A stretch of 64,000 bases of DNA, taken from contig VCAZ01000027.1 of assembly GCA_005784505.1 (NCBI GenBank), positions 3,266,765-3,330,764 of the forward strand. Reading direction: 5' to 3'. Below the pieces are notes generated by a model. The model made no database searches. It was given only the letters and a program-made list of their open reading frames with translations, and was not told where the DNA came from. The stretch is from Bagarius yarrelli. Taxonomy: Eukaryota > Chordata > Actinopteri > Siluriformes > Sisoridae. Position 1 is the stretch's first letter; every line of letters begins with the position of its first letter. Positions 11,374-21,512 of this stretch are shown here, in pieces. A program made the translations under genes and the position numbers.

Positions 11374-11569
11374 GGGAAAGTGGTGGCTCAGGGGTTAAGG
11401 TGTTGGACTGTTAACCCAAAGATTGTGGGTTTGATTCCCAGCGCCACCAAGTTACCACTGCTGGGTCCCTGAGCAAGGCCCTTGAACCCCCAGTGACTCA
11501 GTTGTGTAAATAGACTAAATGTATGTCTTTTTGAATAAAATTGTCTGCCAAATGTTGTAAATGTAAACG
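11374..11569 (+). mobile_element. tRNA-derived SINE, near full length
   Basis: The head AGTGGTGGCTCAGGGGTTAA, box B GGGTTTGATTCCC, the middle CTGAGCAAGGCCCTTGAACC and a diverged tail (TCTTTTTGAATAAAATTGTC, then GCCAAATGTTGTAAATG) occur in order. Confidence 0.95.
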
Positions 11570-12139
11570 GAAACACCATACAGGCTGCCCTACCGGTCGA
11601 TTCGCTGATGCAGTAATCACCACTGGATGATGTCCAGCAATCACAATGATGCAAGTCAGAAGACTCTTCAGTTGTGCCACAAGGTGCTCTTAAACCTGCA
11701 CTTCTGATTTCCTGCTTTTTTTCTCTTATTTTCCTTTCCTTTTTACCACCCGACCCCTGTAATCTCTTTTGTCATGCATTTGCATTTAAATTGAAAAGGA
11801 TAACAAATAAATCCCTAATTCCCTGTTTTACACTTCAGATTTAGCGTGTATATATACCTGCTCTGATTTCAAATCAACTACATTTCATTCGGAAGGCCTC
11901 AGACCAACTTACGGGTCTTTACTGAGGTCGTCGAAGTCACACATGCATAAGAGGGACATGCTTAACTCCACATAATCAGTAAGAAAAGCTTACAGTCAAA
12001 TGACAGAGCTGTGAGAAACTGACACTAATTGATCCGCTACATTTATAGTATAATGATTGTGAGATGTTTATCGTAAGTCTATTATTCATCTCACTCATTC
12101 GTTTAGCAGTTTTCTCACATTCTTTTGTGTGTGAATAAG
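11570..12139. other. Non-coding stretch, nothing recognised
   Basis: No exon or repeat family was recognised. Confidence 0.45.
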
Positions 12140-12525
12140 CAATGGGCATTTAATTAATTTTTTTTTATTGATTATTTGGGAAAACTAAACAATCAATCGA
12201 TTATTTGTCACTTTTTAACTATTGTTTTCTGCTGACAGGAACAAGCAAATAAAGCATTTTTCCACAATAAAACCTTTATTATGATTGTCATACTGTGGAA
12301 CTACTGATTTTATAACAGCTTTTCTAAAATAATGCAATGCATGTTGGAATGTTTTTAAGTGGTTTATTAGAAAAAATGAAGGATCCACAATGCACGCTGT
12401 GTAAAACAGTTTACCTTCATTTTTTTGTGATGATTATCTGGAAAACGCTTTACACAGCCTCTTGCGGTAATTTTCGATAGCAAAAAAAAAAGACATTAGC
12501 CTATTAGCATATCTTTAGAACAATT
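12140..12525 (+). mobile_element. hAT-like nonautonomous repeat, family copy A
   Basis: The left edge has TTGATTATTTGG and AATCAATCGATTATTTG, as in fish hAT ends rich in AATCGATTAATC. The interior shares ACTTTTTAACTATTGTTTTC, AATAAAACCTTTATTA, GCATGTTGGAATGTTTTTAA and CACGCTGTGTAAAACAG with copies on the minus strand at 16940-17228 and 43730-43975. No coding remnant is visible. Confidence 0.65.
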
Positions 12526-12538
12526 AACAAAGAAGTGT

Positions 12539-12708
12539 GGGGAAGTGGTAGCTCAGTGGTTAAGGTGTTTGATTGGTGGGTTCAATTAACAGAAACAAGT
12601 TGTTATTCCTGGGCCTCTGAGCAAGGCCCTTAACCCTGATCTGCTCAGCCGTACAAATGAAATGTAAGTCGCTGTGGATAGGGGCGTCCTCCAAATACTA
12701 AGAATGTA
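12539..12708 (+). mobile_element. tRNA-derived SINE, box B damaged
   Basis: GGGAAGTGGTAGCTCAGTGG is a well-kept box A head. Box B is reduced to GGGTTCAATTAAC. The middle GAGCAAGGCCCTTAACCCTG and tail GTCGCTGTGGATAGGGGCGT follow. Confidence 0.95.
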
Positions 12709-13345
12709 AATGTGTGTTTCTAACACATGTTCCTTTCAGTTCAATGTGTGTTTAAAATTAGTGCTAGTATATGGTCTTTATACTGAACACCCGGACCGAT
12801 ACTGCATCAGGGCACATTCCTGTAAATTAAATCTGACAGGGTGCAATAACATTTCCTATCACACTCACTCTGTTGCAAATCCCAGCAGGATAAATCAAAT
12901 CCAAACATGCTAAATGCTAATGCCACAAATTCTTCCGTAAAGCCAATGTGATATTACATTGCTATTCCAATTCCAATTACATTGCTATTCCAATGTATGT
13001 GATATTGGATGCTATATGATCCTTGTGCCCCATGTGTTCCTGTCACCAGATCCCCTTGTCCCCTTGTCCATGTGTCGTGTTCCCATTGGTTCATCTAGTG
13101 TTTATATATCCCATTGTCAGGCTTGTGTGTTCTTGGGTTATTGTTTGTGTACCACTGCTGTCAGTCTTGTTAAATGTGCATAGGCGGACCACCAGCTTTT
13201 GTGCATTTCTGCCACCTTTTGCTCCAGACGGTGATATTACAAACCAATCACTGAGCTAGAACATGACTTACTCTTATGTTTCCAAATACAATAACAACAT
13301 CAAAATGTAAAAAATTGCTTATATAGTAATAGAAGTAAGCTTTGA
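12709..13345. other. Non-coding stretch with a small duplication
   Basis: ACATTGCTATTCCAAT occurs twice close together at about 12957-12995. At 13020-13240, CCTTGTCCCC, GTGTTCCCATTGG and GTTTATATATCCC look like repeat or LTR debris, but no family could be named. No exon was recognised. Confidence 0.4.
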
Positions 13346-13461
13346 TGTTGCTGTAGCTTAGCTTGCTACATTTCCCAGGGGGGTAGCTTCAGTGTAGAGA
13401 AGCTTTATCTAACAAAGAGTAACTGATCGTTTAGCTCACTAAAGTCCCCTACCCAACACTG
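13346..13461 (-). mobile_element. hAT-like MITE fragment ending in CCCAACACTG
   Basis: TTGCTGTAGCTTAGCTTGCT, AAAGAGTAACTGATCGTTTAG and the terminal CCCAACACTG (CAGTGTTGGG on the minus strand) match a widespread fish MITE whose end reads CAGTGTTGGGCAAGCTACT. Only one end is present. Confidence 0.6.
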
Positions 13462-14109
13462 CTCAAAAAGTAAACACATTTTTTACTCAATACTGCTGAT
13501 GCCATAAAAGGATCCATTTACAAATGATGCTATTATCGTAATCGATTCACTATAATCCAATACACTGAAATGCTATTTATTTCCTCTTTTGACTAAATAC
13601 ATAATTTCTATGCTGATATTACAGTTTACTTCCTTATGACATAAGATAATAGTCATGCAAAGACTCCCTATGTAAGGTCGGTAAGATAATAATCAAGATC
13701 AACTAAAGGAAGTTTTTTGGTTTTAGGGATTCTAAAAATATAAGTAGAAATTGTTATTTATATTTTTTCTTTATTTTATTTGTGAGCAGTTTTTATCCAT
13801 CTGAGGAGAAAAACATGGCATTGAATGTTCACTTACTAGTAGTATAAATTTAGAAATACATTAAAGCAGATCATTTTAAATGTAATTTTCTATATACAGA
13901 GGTTTGATTACATGGTTATTGTCGAAGCTTTTGAGTTTATAAAAAAATCCTGTATTCTGTATATGAAACAAGTTTCATTACATTCATCCGACACAGTTAA
14001 ATCCATAAACCACAATATTATCAAATTATTCACACACTTCCTGGTGTGATGAGTTTACCTCAGCTTTTTAAAGCATGGAATTGTCATATCTGATGTGTAC
14101 ATATTATAG
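13462..14109. other. Non-coding stretch, nothing recognised
   Basis: AT-rich; no exon or repeat family recognised. Confidence 0.45.
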
Positions 14110-14305
14110 CATTTACAGCATTTGGCAGCCTCCCTTATCCAGAGCGACTTACATTTAGCTCTTTTTTTTATATGTATACCTGTGCAATTGGGGGTTAGGG
14201 GCCTTGTCCGGAGGCCCAGCAATGGAAGCTTGGTGGTGCTGGGAATCGAACCAGAATGTTCTGATTAGCAGCCTAACACCCTAACCATCGTGCTACCACT
14301 TCCCT
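14110..14305 (-). mobile_element. tRNA-derived SINE, near full length
   Basis: On the plus strand the order is tail (CATTTACAGCATTTGGCAGC, CAGAGCGACTTACATTTAG), middle, box B complement GGGAATCGAACC and box A complement ending GTGCTACCACTTCCC. This copy is in the minus orientation and retains an intact box B. Confidence 0.95.
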
Positions 14306-15074
14306 TGTGGATATATAATAGTCATTTAACCTAGACATCTATTTCGAAATCGACTTTTACTCATTTTTTAGGGATATAGAATAAAGCAGATGTCTGAGAT
14401 TATTATGGGGTGGAAAAGAGATTTTCTCATGGATAAAACTGTCTTTATGTCTTGTTAGTTTTTTTCTGACGTTACTTTAGAAAAGGATATAATTTTACAC
14501 ATCCACAGCAGTCTAAATCTTCTGGCTGTCAGCCATGCCTCATGTGCTCTTATCTGACTGAGTTTTACAGGCCTGGCGTTCTATATTCACGGTGTGCAGG
14601 TCACGCAGGTTAGCATGGGTAATTTGTAGCAGCAAATACCTTCATTCCCTTCTTAAGCACATCTCATGTAAACCTCTGCTGTTTCTTTTGACTGCTACAT
14701 TTTCCAAGTATGGGAAAACTCTCGAAAAAAAACTTTTCTGGGCCTGGTTATTTTGTAGTAATAACACACTTGGTAGCTTAACTCTAAAACTGGGGCAACA
14801 GTAGTTTTTGCTATTGAATTAAATGTTTTATATGTATTTTAGATCATTTTGCTGGTATATTATTACTTTATCCTTAACCCAGTTTTAACGGGACACACCC
14901 TAAGAGATATTGCTTAATCTTTTTGCAGAATAACGAGAAGACAATACCACTGATGATAATCCGAATAAAATAGCAAAAAAAACTTTAACTTTGCAGCTAC
15001 TGGATAATTGAAAATATATTTTCTAAATCATTTCCAGGTATTTTAATTATGCATTTGCCTATACTGTATTTATC
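14306..15074. other. Non-coding stretch, nothing recognised
   Basis: A 70-residue frame at 14592-14804 lacks any motif. Confidence 0.45.
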
Positions 15075-15266
15075 AATAGTGGGGAAATATAGATTCATTG
15101 ATGCATCGAGATTCTCTAACGATTCAGAATCGATTCTTAAAAGTTCAGAATCTATTCTAAATTTAAACTAGATGGCGACGGTGCAGGTCTGTGTGTGCAC
15201 AATCAGAAAAATAATTATCAGTAACAGACGCAAGTAAGCAAAGATGTAGTTTATAAGAGCCATACT

Positions 15267-15399
15267 GTGTGCACCAAAGTGGTACCAAATTCAAACATTT
15301 CTGGAAACACGACTAACATGGAGAAACATATCATGCAATTCCACTCAGAGCTGGAGAAGCAAAATCTTCCAGCTGCATCCACTACCAGTTTCACTTAAG
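15267..15399 (+). pseudogene. hAT transposase BED zinc-finger remnant
   Basis: The frame reads VCTKVVPNSNISGNTTNMEK followed by HIMQFHSELEKQNLP. BED fingers bind the transposon ends and have Cx2C, then about 15-20 residues, then an NTxNMxxHLxxxH-like segment. Here GNTTNMEKHIMQFH matches that second half with both His present, while the second Cys of the Cx2C pair is lost (CTKV). The frame stops shortly after. It lies 40 bases before the core fragment of the same relic, so several hundred codons have been removed. Confidence 0.7.
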
Positions 15400-15439
15400 C
15401 GACTAGCAAAGCTTTTACCAAAAAGGTAAAAGGTAAAGC

Positions 15440-15562
15440 GAATTACTCGGTCGATGGCTGATTATATTGCCAAGTATTTGTGCCTGTTCTCCGTCGTGAA
15501 TAACACAGGGTTTCGTACACTGTTGCAGGTGCTTGAGCACAGGTACAGTTTGCACTTAAGCC
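15440..15562 (+). pseudogene. hAT transposase core fragment
   Basis: The frame reads RITRSMADYIAKYLCLFSVV followed by NNTGFRTLLQVLEHRYSL. It matches the hAT/ZBED transposase segment that reads IAxxIAxDxxPxSVVExxGFRxLLxxLEPRYxxPSR. This segment precedes the catalytic domain; no catalytic Asp or the dimerisation (hATC) tail is present. The reading frame is still open here, but the protein is far too short to act. Confidence 0.8.
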
Positions 15563-15815
15563 GTTATTTAAGTGTTCTTTATAATTGTTACATAATCTGA
15601 CGTTTCCATGTTCCATTCAGAGCTTATTTATCCTGAACACAACTTCGTTAACAAAAACACAGTTATTAAACCAAATCATCTTTTTTTTAAGGTGGATGAT
15701 TTTGTCATACAGAAATTTCAACTACAAACAAAAAGCATAGACACTCCAATTCAGATTAAAAATCGTTTTGGAATCGAATCATAACTCCCAGAATCGAAAT
15801 CTAGTATCGGATTGT

Positions 15816-16939
15816 AAAGTATCTAAAGACACCCCCAAAGTATCTACATTATTTAGAACTCTGAGTTAGGGTAACATGACACATTTTAATAAACTGCTTA
15901 ACAAACTGAATAACCAAATTCCCTGTAAATAAAATGACCTAATTACCAGATTTATTCTGGGAGCTGCTTATTAATTTCTTCATAATAAATTACTAATTAA
16001 TCATCACATTAATCTTTAGTTTAGATGTTGGAAATTTAAAAAGGTGTTAAATCATAGAGATATAATAAAAGCATACAGGGACAGACCATAGACCTCTGTT
16101 CCTCAGGTCAATAATTTTATTAAAGCAAATTACTTGTTTTTACTTCATTAGAACAATCACATTGCACAATAAACACATGCACCGTGCCTTGTTTACACTC
16201 AGAGAAAGACGCACAATGTATAAAACGCTATAAAACATTACAGAAGATGCAGCAAAGGCAAAATTGTGTAATATAGTATTTATATTTGTAGCTTCGTATT
16301 AGTACGGTTGAACCACTGATGTCACATGGATTATTTTGCTGATCATCTTGTTACTTTTCTGGGCTTCTATACAAAAGTTACCCTGCAGTCTTTTAGAGGG
16401 TCAGAAAGCTCTTAGCTTTTATCAAATGTATTTTCAATTGTATGAAGATAAAAGAAGGGCTTTTCGAATTTGCAACCACACAAGGGGGAATAATTAATGA
16501 CAGAATTTTTATTATTGGGTGACCTATCACTTTAAACTTAACATGTCAATGTTCCTAATGCTTTTTTTATTGGCTCTTAGGTGCAACACTTACTTAAAAA
16601 TTGATTCCTTAATGTCTGTAGCTGTATGATCTACAAATAATCTGCATTAACTTGATAAGAGTAATGTTAACGAATTAAAGGCTAATAAGGGCATAAGCTT
16701 TTAGTGCCACTTCATCATTTAGAATTTGGTATATTTAGTATTGGTATAGAACAGAAGCAAAGACAGGATAGTGTTAGCAGCATGGGAGACATCCTAAGAG
16801 ACTATTAGGTAAACTATTAGGACAGTCTTACTTCTAAAATAACTTTTACACTTCTGGAAAGGCTTTCCACTACTTTTTTTTTGCTAAATTTGACCAATTA
16901 TTGTAATGCCAACACGGAACGACTCCCCAATTGCACTGT
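15816..16939. other. Non-coding stretch, nothing recognised
   Basis: AT-rich; no exon or repeat family recognised. Confidence 0.45.
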
Positions 16940-17228
16940 GTGTTAATAATCTGCAAAGCGTTTCCTTGTTGATCTTTAAAAAAGAGAAGGCGCTTACACA
17001 GCGTTCGTTGGGGTGCTGCAACAGAACACCTAAAAACATTGCAACATGCATCCATTTCTTTTAAAGCTGCCATATAATTATTAAATCTATCTCAAACAAT
17101 TCCCAAAATATCCCCCGAAATCCTGGAAGGACTTAATAAAGGTTTTATTCTGCTGCCAGAAAATAATAGTTAAAAAGTAACAAATGAACATCTTAATCGT
17201 TATTATTGATTAAATAATTGTAGTCGGA
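16940..17228 (-). mobile_element. hAT-like nonautonomous repeat, family copy C
   Basis: The reverse complement shares ACTTTTTAACTATTATTTTC, AATAAAACCTTTATTAA, GATGCATGTTGCAATGTTTT and ACGCTGTGTAAGCGC with copy A at 12140-12525. ATTATTGATTAAATAATTG at the plus-strand right edge is the hAT-like end. Confidence 0.6.
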
Positions 17229-17716
17229 TCCTAGTCCTGACCTCAGTGTGTTTCATTTTCTGGCACAGAGATGACAAAAGAGTATCTTCATTTGGGGCAT
17301 TTCTTATATTGAGGACTGAATTTTCAATAAATATTGTTAATACCTCCCTGAAGTGAGCTGTAAGCGTAGCAGTCGAGCACATTTACTTATATCCTATAAA
17401 CCAATTAAATTGCTGTGAAACATGGTTTAGGTACAACTGGGATTATCCATGCAGGGCATTTATACTAGGTCACATTCACAAAAGCAAGTGATTGGCTATA
17501 AAAGCAGTGGTTTGGGTGTAACTGAACTCAAACAGATCCACTGGTAAAAGCTTGGTGTGAAATATACACTGTCAAACGACTTTCTATTTTCCGAAGTTAC
17601 GATACAACTGCATGACTCAAAAGGTTAAAAAGATTATTTATTATCATAGCCATAGAAATATATATTATATATTATTATAGGCAAAGAAAATGTGACAACA
17701 TCTTAATACTATTGGA
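17229..17716. other. Non-coding stretch, nothing recognised
   Basis: No exon or repeat family recognised. Confidence 0.45.
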
Positions 17717-17737
17717 ACACACACACACACACACACA
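17717..17737. repeat. (AC)n microsatellite
   Basis: About ten AC units. Confidence 0.9.
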
Positions 17738-18037
17738 TTGTGGCTGATCTTTAACCCGTGAGCTGCTAAATCACTTAAATTTTTATTCATGATTACCTAC
17801 GACGCACCACTTTACCCTGGTCCTGCTTGCTAATCTTTTCCTTCATTACTTTATATCCTTTATTACTTTCCTTCATTCTTTATATTGTGGAAATCCATTA
17901 ATATTCCAATATGATCCAACTGTAACAATAAATGACATGATTTTAAAACAGAGCAAAAAAAAATGTTATATGTTATGTAAACTATGTTATAGTAGCTCTA
18001 GTTTTTTTCCACCGTTGATTTCTTTCTGTTTTCCCAG

Positions 18038-18267
18038 AAGAGCTATAAGCAGCAGGTCCCCTGCTGTCTTTACACTATTGCCCCAGGTCAGCGCTGGTAG
18101 TCAGTCCGCCATGTGCGTCACACCCTCATTGTTAAAAGGGCATAATCAATCTCAACATCCGGTCTACAAAGAAAGCAGTAACAAAAACTAATCAGCAAGT
18201 CAAAAACACACCATGAGGCCCAGGTTGGATATGACACCAAGCTGGATTTTGTTCTTTTTCTGTTCAG
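18038..18267 (+). other. Candidate host exon: 5' UTR, start codon, signal-peptide-like residues
   Basis: A pyrimidine-rich tract with a canonical acceptor (TTTCTTTCTGTTTTCCCAG, ending 18037) is followed 230 bases later by the donor-like CAG|GTAAAG (exon end 18267). Between them, ATG at 18213 in a fair context (CACACCATGA) opens a frame that stays open to the donor: MRPRLDMTPSWILFFFCS plus one base. Basic residues followed by a hydrophobic run (WILFFF) and Cys/Ser is the layout of a secretory signal peptide, often encoded by a first coding exon. An upstream ATG at 18110 opens a 26-codon frame that ends at about 18191, before the main start. I cannot name a gene. Signals this good also occur by chance in 64 kb, and no second exon was found. 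Confidence 0.35.
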
Positions 18268-20320
18268 GTAAAGGCCACATTTCTTGGTTTCCTTAGGTCT
18301 AGTGTTTAGGGTTCAGAATGTCCTCCATCTACATCCAACATCTAACTGGTTTCATTAAATAAAATAATCGTTGCACTAATACCTAAAAAAACACCTCTTT
18401 TTAACTTGCGCTAATTGGATTCTCTACACGATACAGATAGAGACAGGAAGAGGAGCAGCATGGGGGATATGGATGGGCATTACCGTGTGGTTGTTTTCCA
18501 GGAATAGTATAGTGGGGATCTATCTTGTTCTCTGTCTTCTGCCATGAAAGAAACCATAAACAAATCCTGGCTCCTGGCCTGCCACTTTCTGCTGTTTTTT
18601 TTTTTTTTTTTTTTTGCATCAACCTGCTTTTTTTTATATCCAGAAATACATCTGAGTAACACACAAAAAAAGAATTGTTTATCCAAAGACTTTCTTCAGA
18701 TTTTAATAAGCAACAAGGACGGAAAACACTTGTCTTTATATACAGAAATGCCCAACATTGAAAAGCATTCACAGATATTCTCTGATAAATGCAGGTTAGG
18801 GCTGGTTTATGTTTTTCAGTGCAAGGAGAGTGGCTTGTGGGTAAACACAAAGCATAGAGGACAGACTTGCATACAGTTTCTCAAAATGCTACTTCCAGAA
18901 TGTCCTGGGTATCTACAGTGCTGTGTGCCGAACAACCTTGAAGCAAGCACTCTATTCCACAGGTTTTTATGAAGGATGTCTGATTAATACAGCCAATATA
19001 ATTCTAATCATGTTGCTGTAGCTCTATAAAGGACCAGGCAGCATCCAGACAGTAATATGCAGTGAGATAAGAGGGGGAGAGAGAAAGTGGGCATGTTGAT
19101 AACTAATACATATTAAAAACCTTGCTTTCGTTTGTGTTAGCTTGTTAAAATAGAATGTGCATTGCAATGACTGTATGATACAGCAGGGGCCTTATTCTTG
19201 TCATGTCGTTTTTCTGAATTATTGATTTGACTACACCTCCCAGAATCCTTCCCTTGGGGATTATAACACTAATACTGTGTGTGGAATAACCCACTACCCT
19301 AGTATTGCGTAATTACACTTTAAGACTGACGGCAGAAGGTCTGAGAACCCTGACCATTTTGAATAACTATGTTCCGCCCAAAATTACGTATGACTGACAG
19401 GTAAAGTGACATTTCAATTTGTTCCATGTCACGTTTAGGGGCGTGAAAATGTCCCCATAATAACATACTGATGAATTAGTCATGTACAAATGTCTTAAAA
19501 ATGTAATTAATTATTGCCACTAATGCAACACAACAGCTTAATTCTTTAGGTAGATCATTAAACAATACGACACACACTTCTTCCAGAAATACTGTACACT
19601 TTAACCAATCAGAGGATGAACTAGAAACTCTTGAAATGTTAAAGCTAAGTGTGCTGTATGCATCAGACGCATGAAAAAAGACCTACACTTCAACCACTCT
19701 TAAAAGGATCAGTTCCGTAAGGAGCGATATTATTTACAAACTTTATAAAGTAAGTTCCACAAATGCTTCTTATGTAGAACTATTTTTAAAAATTGTATTC
19801 AAGATAGATGGTTTGTTTTAGAATAGTTTAAGCGGTTCTATACTAAATAATCTTTCCACTACTTTTTAATATAAATAATTGATATTATTATATACAAATT
19901 TAGACAGGACAAATACAGCAAATTCAAAATTAGTATACTTTAATTTTATCTCCTCCCTATTTTCATTTGGGGTTCATATCAGTTTCCATAATTATAGAAA
20001 TTTTCAATATAAAAAGTGTCTTGTTAAAATGTTAAAAGCACGCAGTCTAGTTTGTCTCAATATGTTGTTGCATTAAGATTTCCCTGTTTCAACATAACAG
20101 TACAGTCCCAACACTGTTCCCACATGACAATGCCCTTTTCTCATGTTCCTGTGTTTTATATTACTTGCTCCTTGGCCATTGTACAGCTACATTTTTAGAA
20201 TTTCGACTTCGTCTTCTTTTCCTCAACAATGAAGATCGGTTCAGGTCATCCCTCTGTGTCCTTAACTTCTTCCTGACAATTCCGTACGGATTTCACACAT
20301 TCCCACCTTTCCTACATTTG
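18268..20320. other. Non-coding stretch with poly-T run and one motif
   Basis: A poly-T run of about 21 bases lies at 18595-18615. Frames at 18401-18972 on both strands are low complexity or featureless. The region has no recognised repeat family. Confidence 0.4.
19230..19249 (+). promoter_or_regulatory. ZNF143-like motif
   Basis: ACTACACCTCCCAGAATCCT is close to the vertebrate ZNF143 (SBS-type) motif ACTACAnnTCCCAGnATGC. No promoter features or exon were seen next to it. Such motifs also occur inside repeats. Confidence 0.3.
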
Positions 20321-20447
20321 TGGAAAGAGGTGGCTCAGTTGTTTAAGTGTTGGGCTATTAACCCTCAACTGCTCAGTTCAATAAGAAAAAAATAGATAAA
20401 TGTATGTCGCTTTGTATAAAGTCAGTATATGCCAAATGCTATACTGC
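20321..20447 (+). mobile_element. tRNA-derived SINE, box B region deleted
   Basis: The head GAGGTGGCTCAGTTGTTTAA and GGGCTATTAACC join directly to CTCAACTGCTCAGTT, so the box B and CAAGGCCC region is missing. A diverged tail ATGTCGCTTTGTATAAAGTC then GCCAAATGCTATA follows. Confidence 0.85.
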
Positions 20448-20462
20448 ATGCAAGGGCCCAAC

Positions 20463-20464
20463 TG

Positions 20465-20495
<31 letters not shown>

Positions 20496-20497
20496 TA
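20463..20497. repeat. (TG)n microsatellite
   Basis: About sixteen TG units with one GG interruption. Confidence 0.95.
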
Positions 20498-21289
20498 ATT
20501 TTTGCTTCATTAGTAGTAATAGTGTTAAATGGGTGTGGTAGGAGGTTCAACTCCAACCAAAATTGGGCCCAACATTACTAGCGATGCCCCTGACTGTAAG
20601 TGTAAATATACTCCTATCCTTGGTCTAGTTCAATACCAGGAAACAGAATTTGTTTTAGCATCGCATAGTGTAAAACCTGCTTTTAAACCTTTTAAACTAG
20701 GGTTGATGCAGTTCATTTTATGGCTATTAGTTTGTTGCTTTTTAAAAGGATGTCAGCAAATAGTGAAATGTTAAACATATATCAAATGTTACATCTTTAA
20801 CTCCATATTGATTGGTCTGTGTTGGTTTAGGCTTTGGCCAAAATTAGGGCCAGCTGAGTTTCCATCAGTGTACCTGCCATGAATTTAGCAGATATGTTCA
20901 AGCATATGAGAGGACTAAAGAAAACGAGGCCGAGGGTGGGAGTGGGGGGTGAGATGCCGCCTCACACTGAATACGCAATAGAGCAGGTTGTGAGGATGGA
21001 ATGTCAATGGGTCCTTGGCGTGCCACACAGAATGATTAAACAGCCCAGTGAGTGAGCTAAATGAATTGGGTTTGTGCATCCATACCCTTTCCTAGCTATT
21101 TTTATAAAGAAAAGATGTAAGGATGTAACACTCAATATGGCATAATGGAGACAAACCAAAATGTATGATTTATAATAGTGGTGTTAAATGTAAAATGTTG
21201 ATCTCGGACTGAGAGGCTAGCTGCATTTTTAGGTCCAGCCACTCGACCAATTGTAAATTTTATACATTATTGTGTATAAAAAAAAATAA
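20498..21289. other. Non-coding stretch, less AT-rich patch 20820-21060
   Basis: The patch around 20820-21060 has few homopolymer runs and no repeat signature, which is compatible with conserved regulatory DNA, but nothing in one sequence can prove conservation. Confidence 0.3.
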
Positions 21290-21291
21290 AA

Positions 21292-21341
<50 letters not shown>

Positions 21342-21368
21342 TATATATAGATAGATAGATAGATAGAT

Positions 21369-21417
<49 letters not shown>
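21290..21417. repeat. Compound (AT)n(GATA)n(AT)n microsatellite
   Basis: Long AT runs flank about six GATA units at 21346-21370. Confidence 0.95.
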
Positions 21418-21423
<6 letters not shown>

Positions 21424-21478
21424 ATCTAAACATTATAGAGCAAATCTATACATATATAAATAATGGAAACAAACAAAT

Positions 21479-21480
<2 letters not shown>

Positions 21481-21509
<29 letters not shown>

Positions 21510-21512
21510 CTA
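21481..21512. repeat. (AT)n microsatellite
   Basis: About fourteen AT units, less than 100 bases from the preceding compound array. Confidence 0.95.

Larger units (their letters stand above)
15075..15815 (+). mobile_element. hAT transposon relic with internal deletion
   Basis: The left end has GATGCATCGAGATTCTC, GATTCAGAATCGATTCTTAA and AGATGGCGACGG. The right end has inverted partners such as TTTGGAATCGAATC and AGAATCGAAATCTAG. Between the ends are two pieces of an hAT transposase in plus orientation, a BED finger and a fragment of the core, with everything between and after them deleted. No clear 8-bp target duplication was seen, so the exact edges are approximate. Confidence 0.75.

Noticed and set aside
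13020..13240. LTR of a retrotransposon
   Set aside because: Some strings look LTR-like, but no TG...CA ends, primer-binding site, second LTR or coding part was seen.
18401..18850. 149-residue minus-strand frame
   Set aside because: It includes a poly-Lys stretch from a poly-T run, overlaps an equally long plus-strand frame, and has no recognisable motif.
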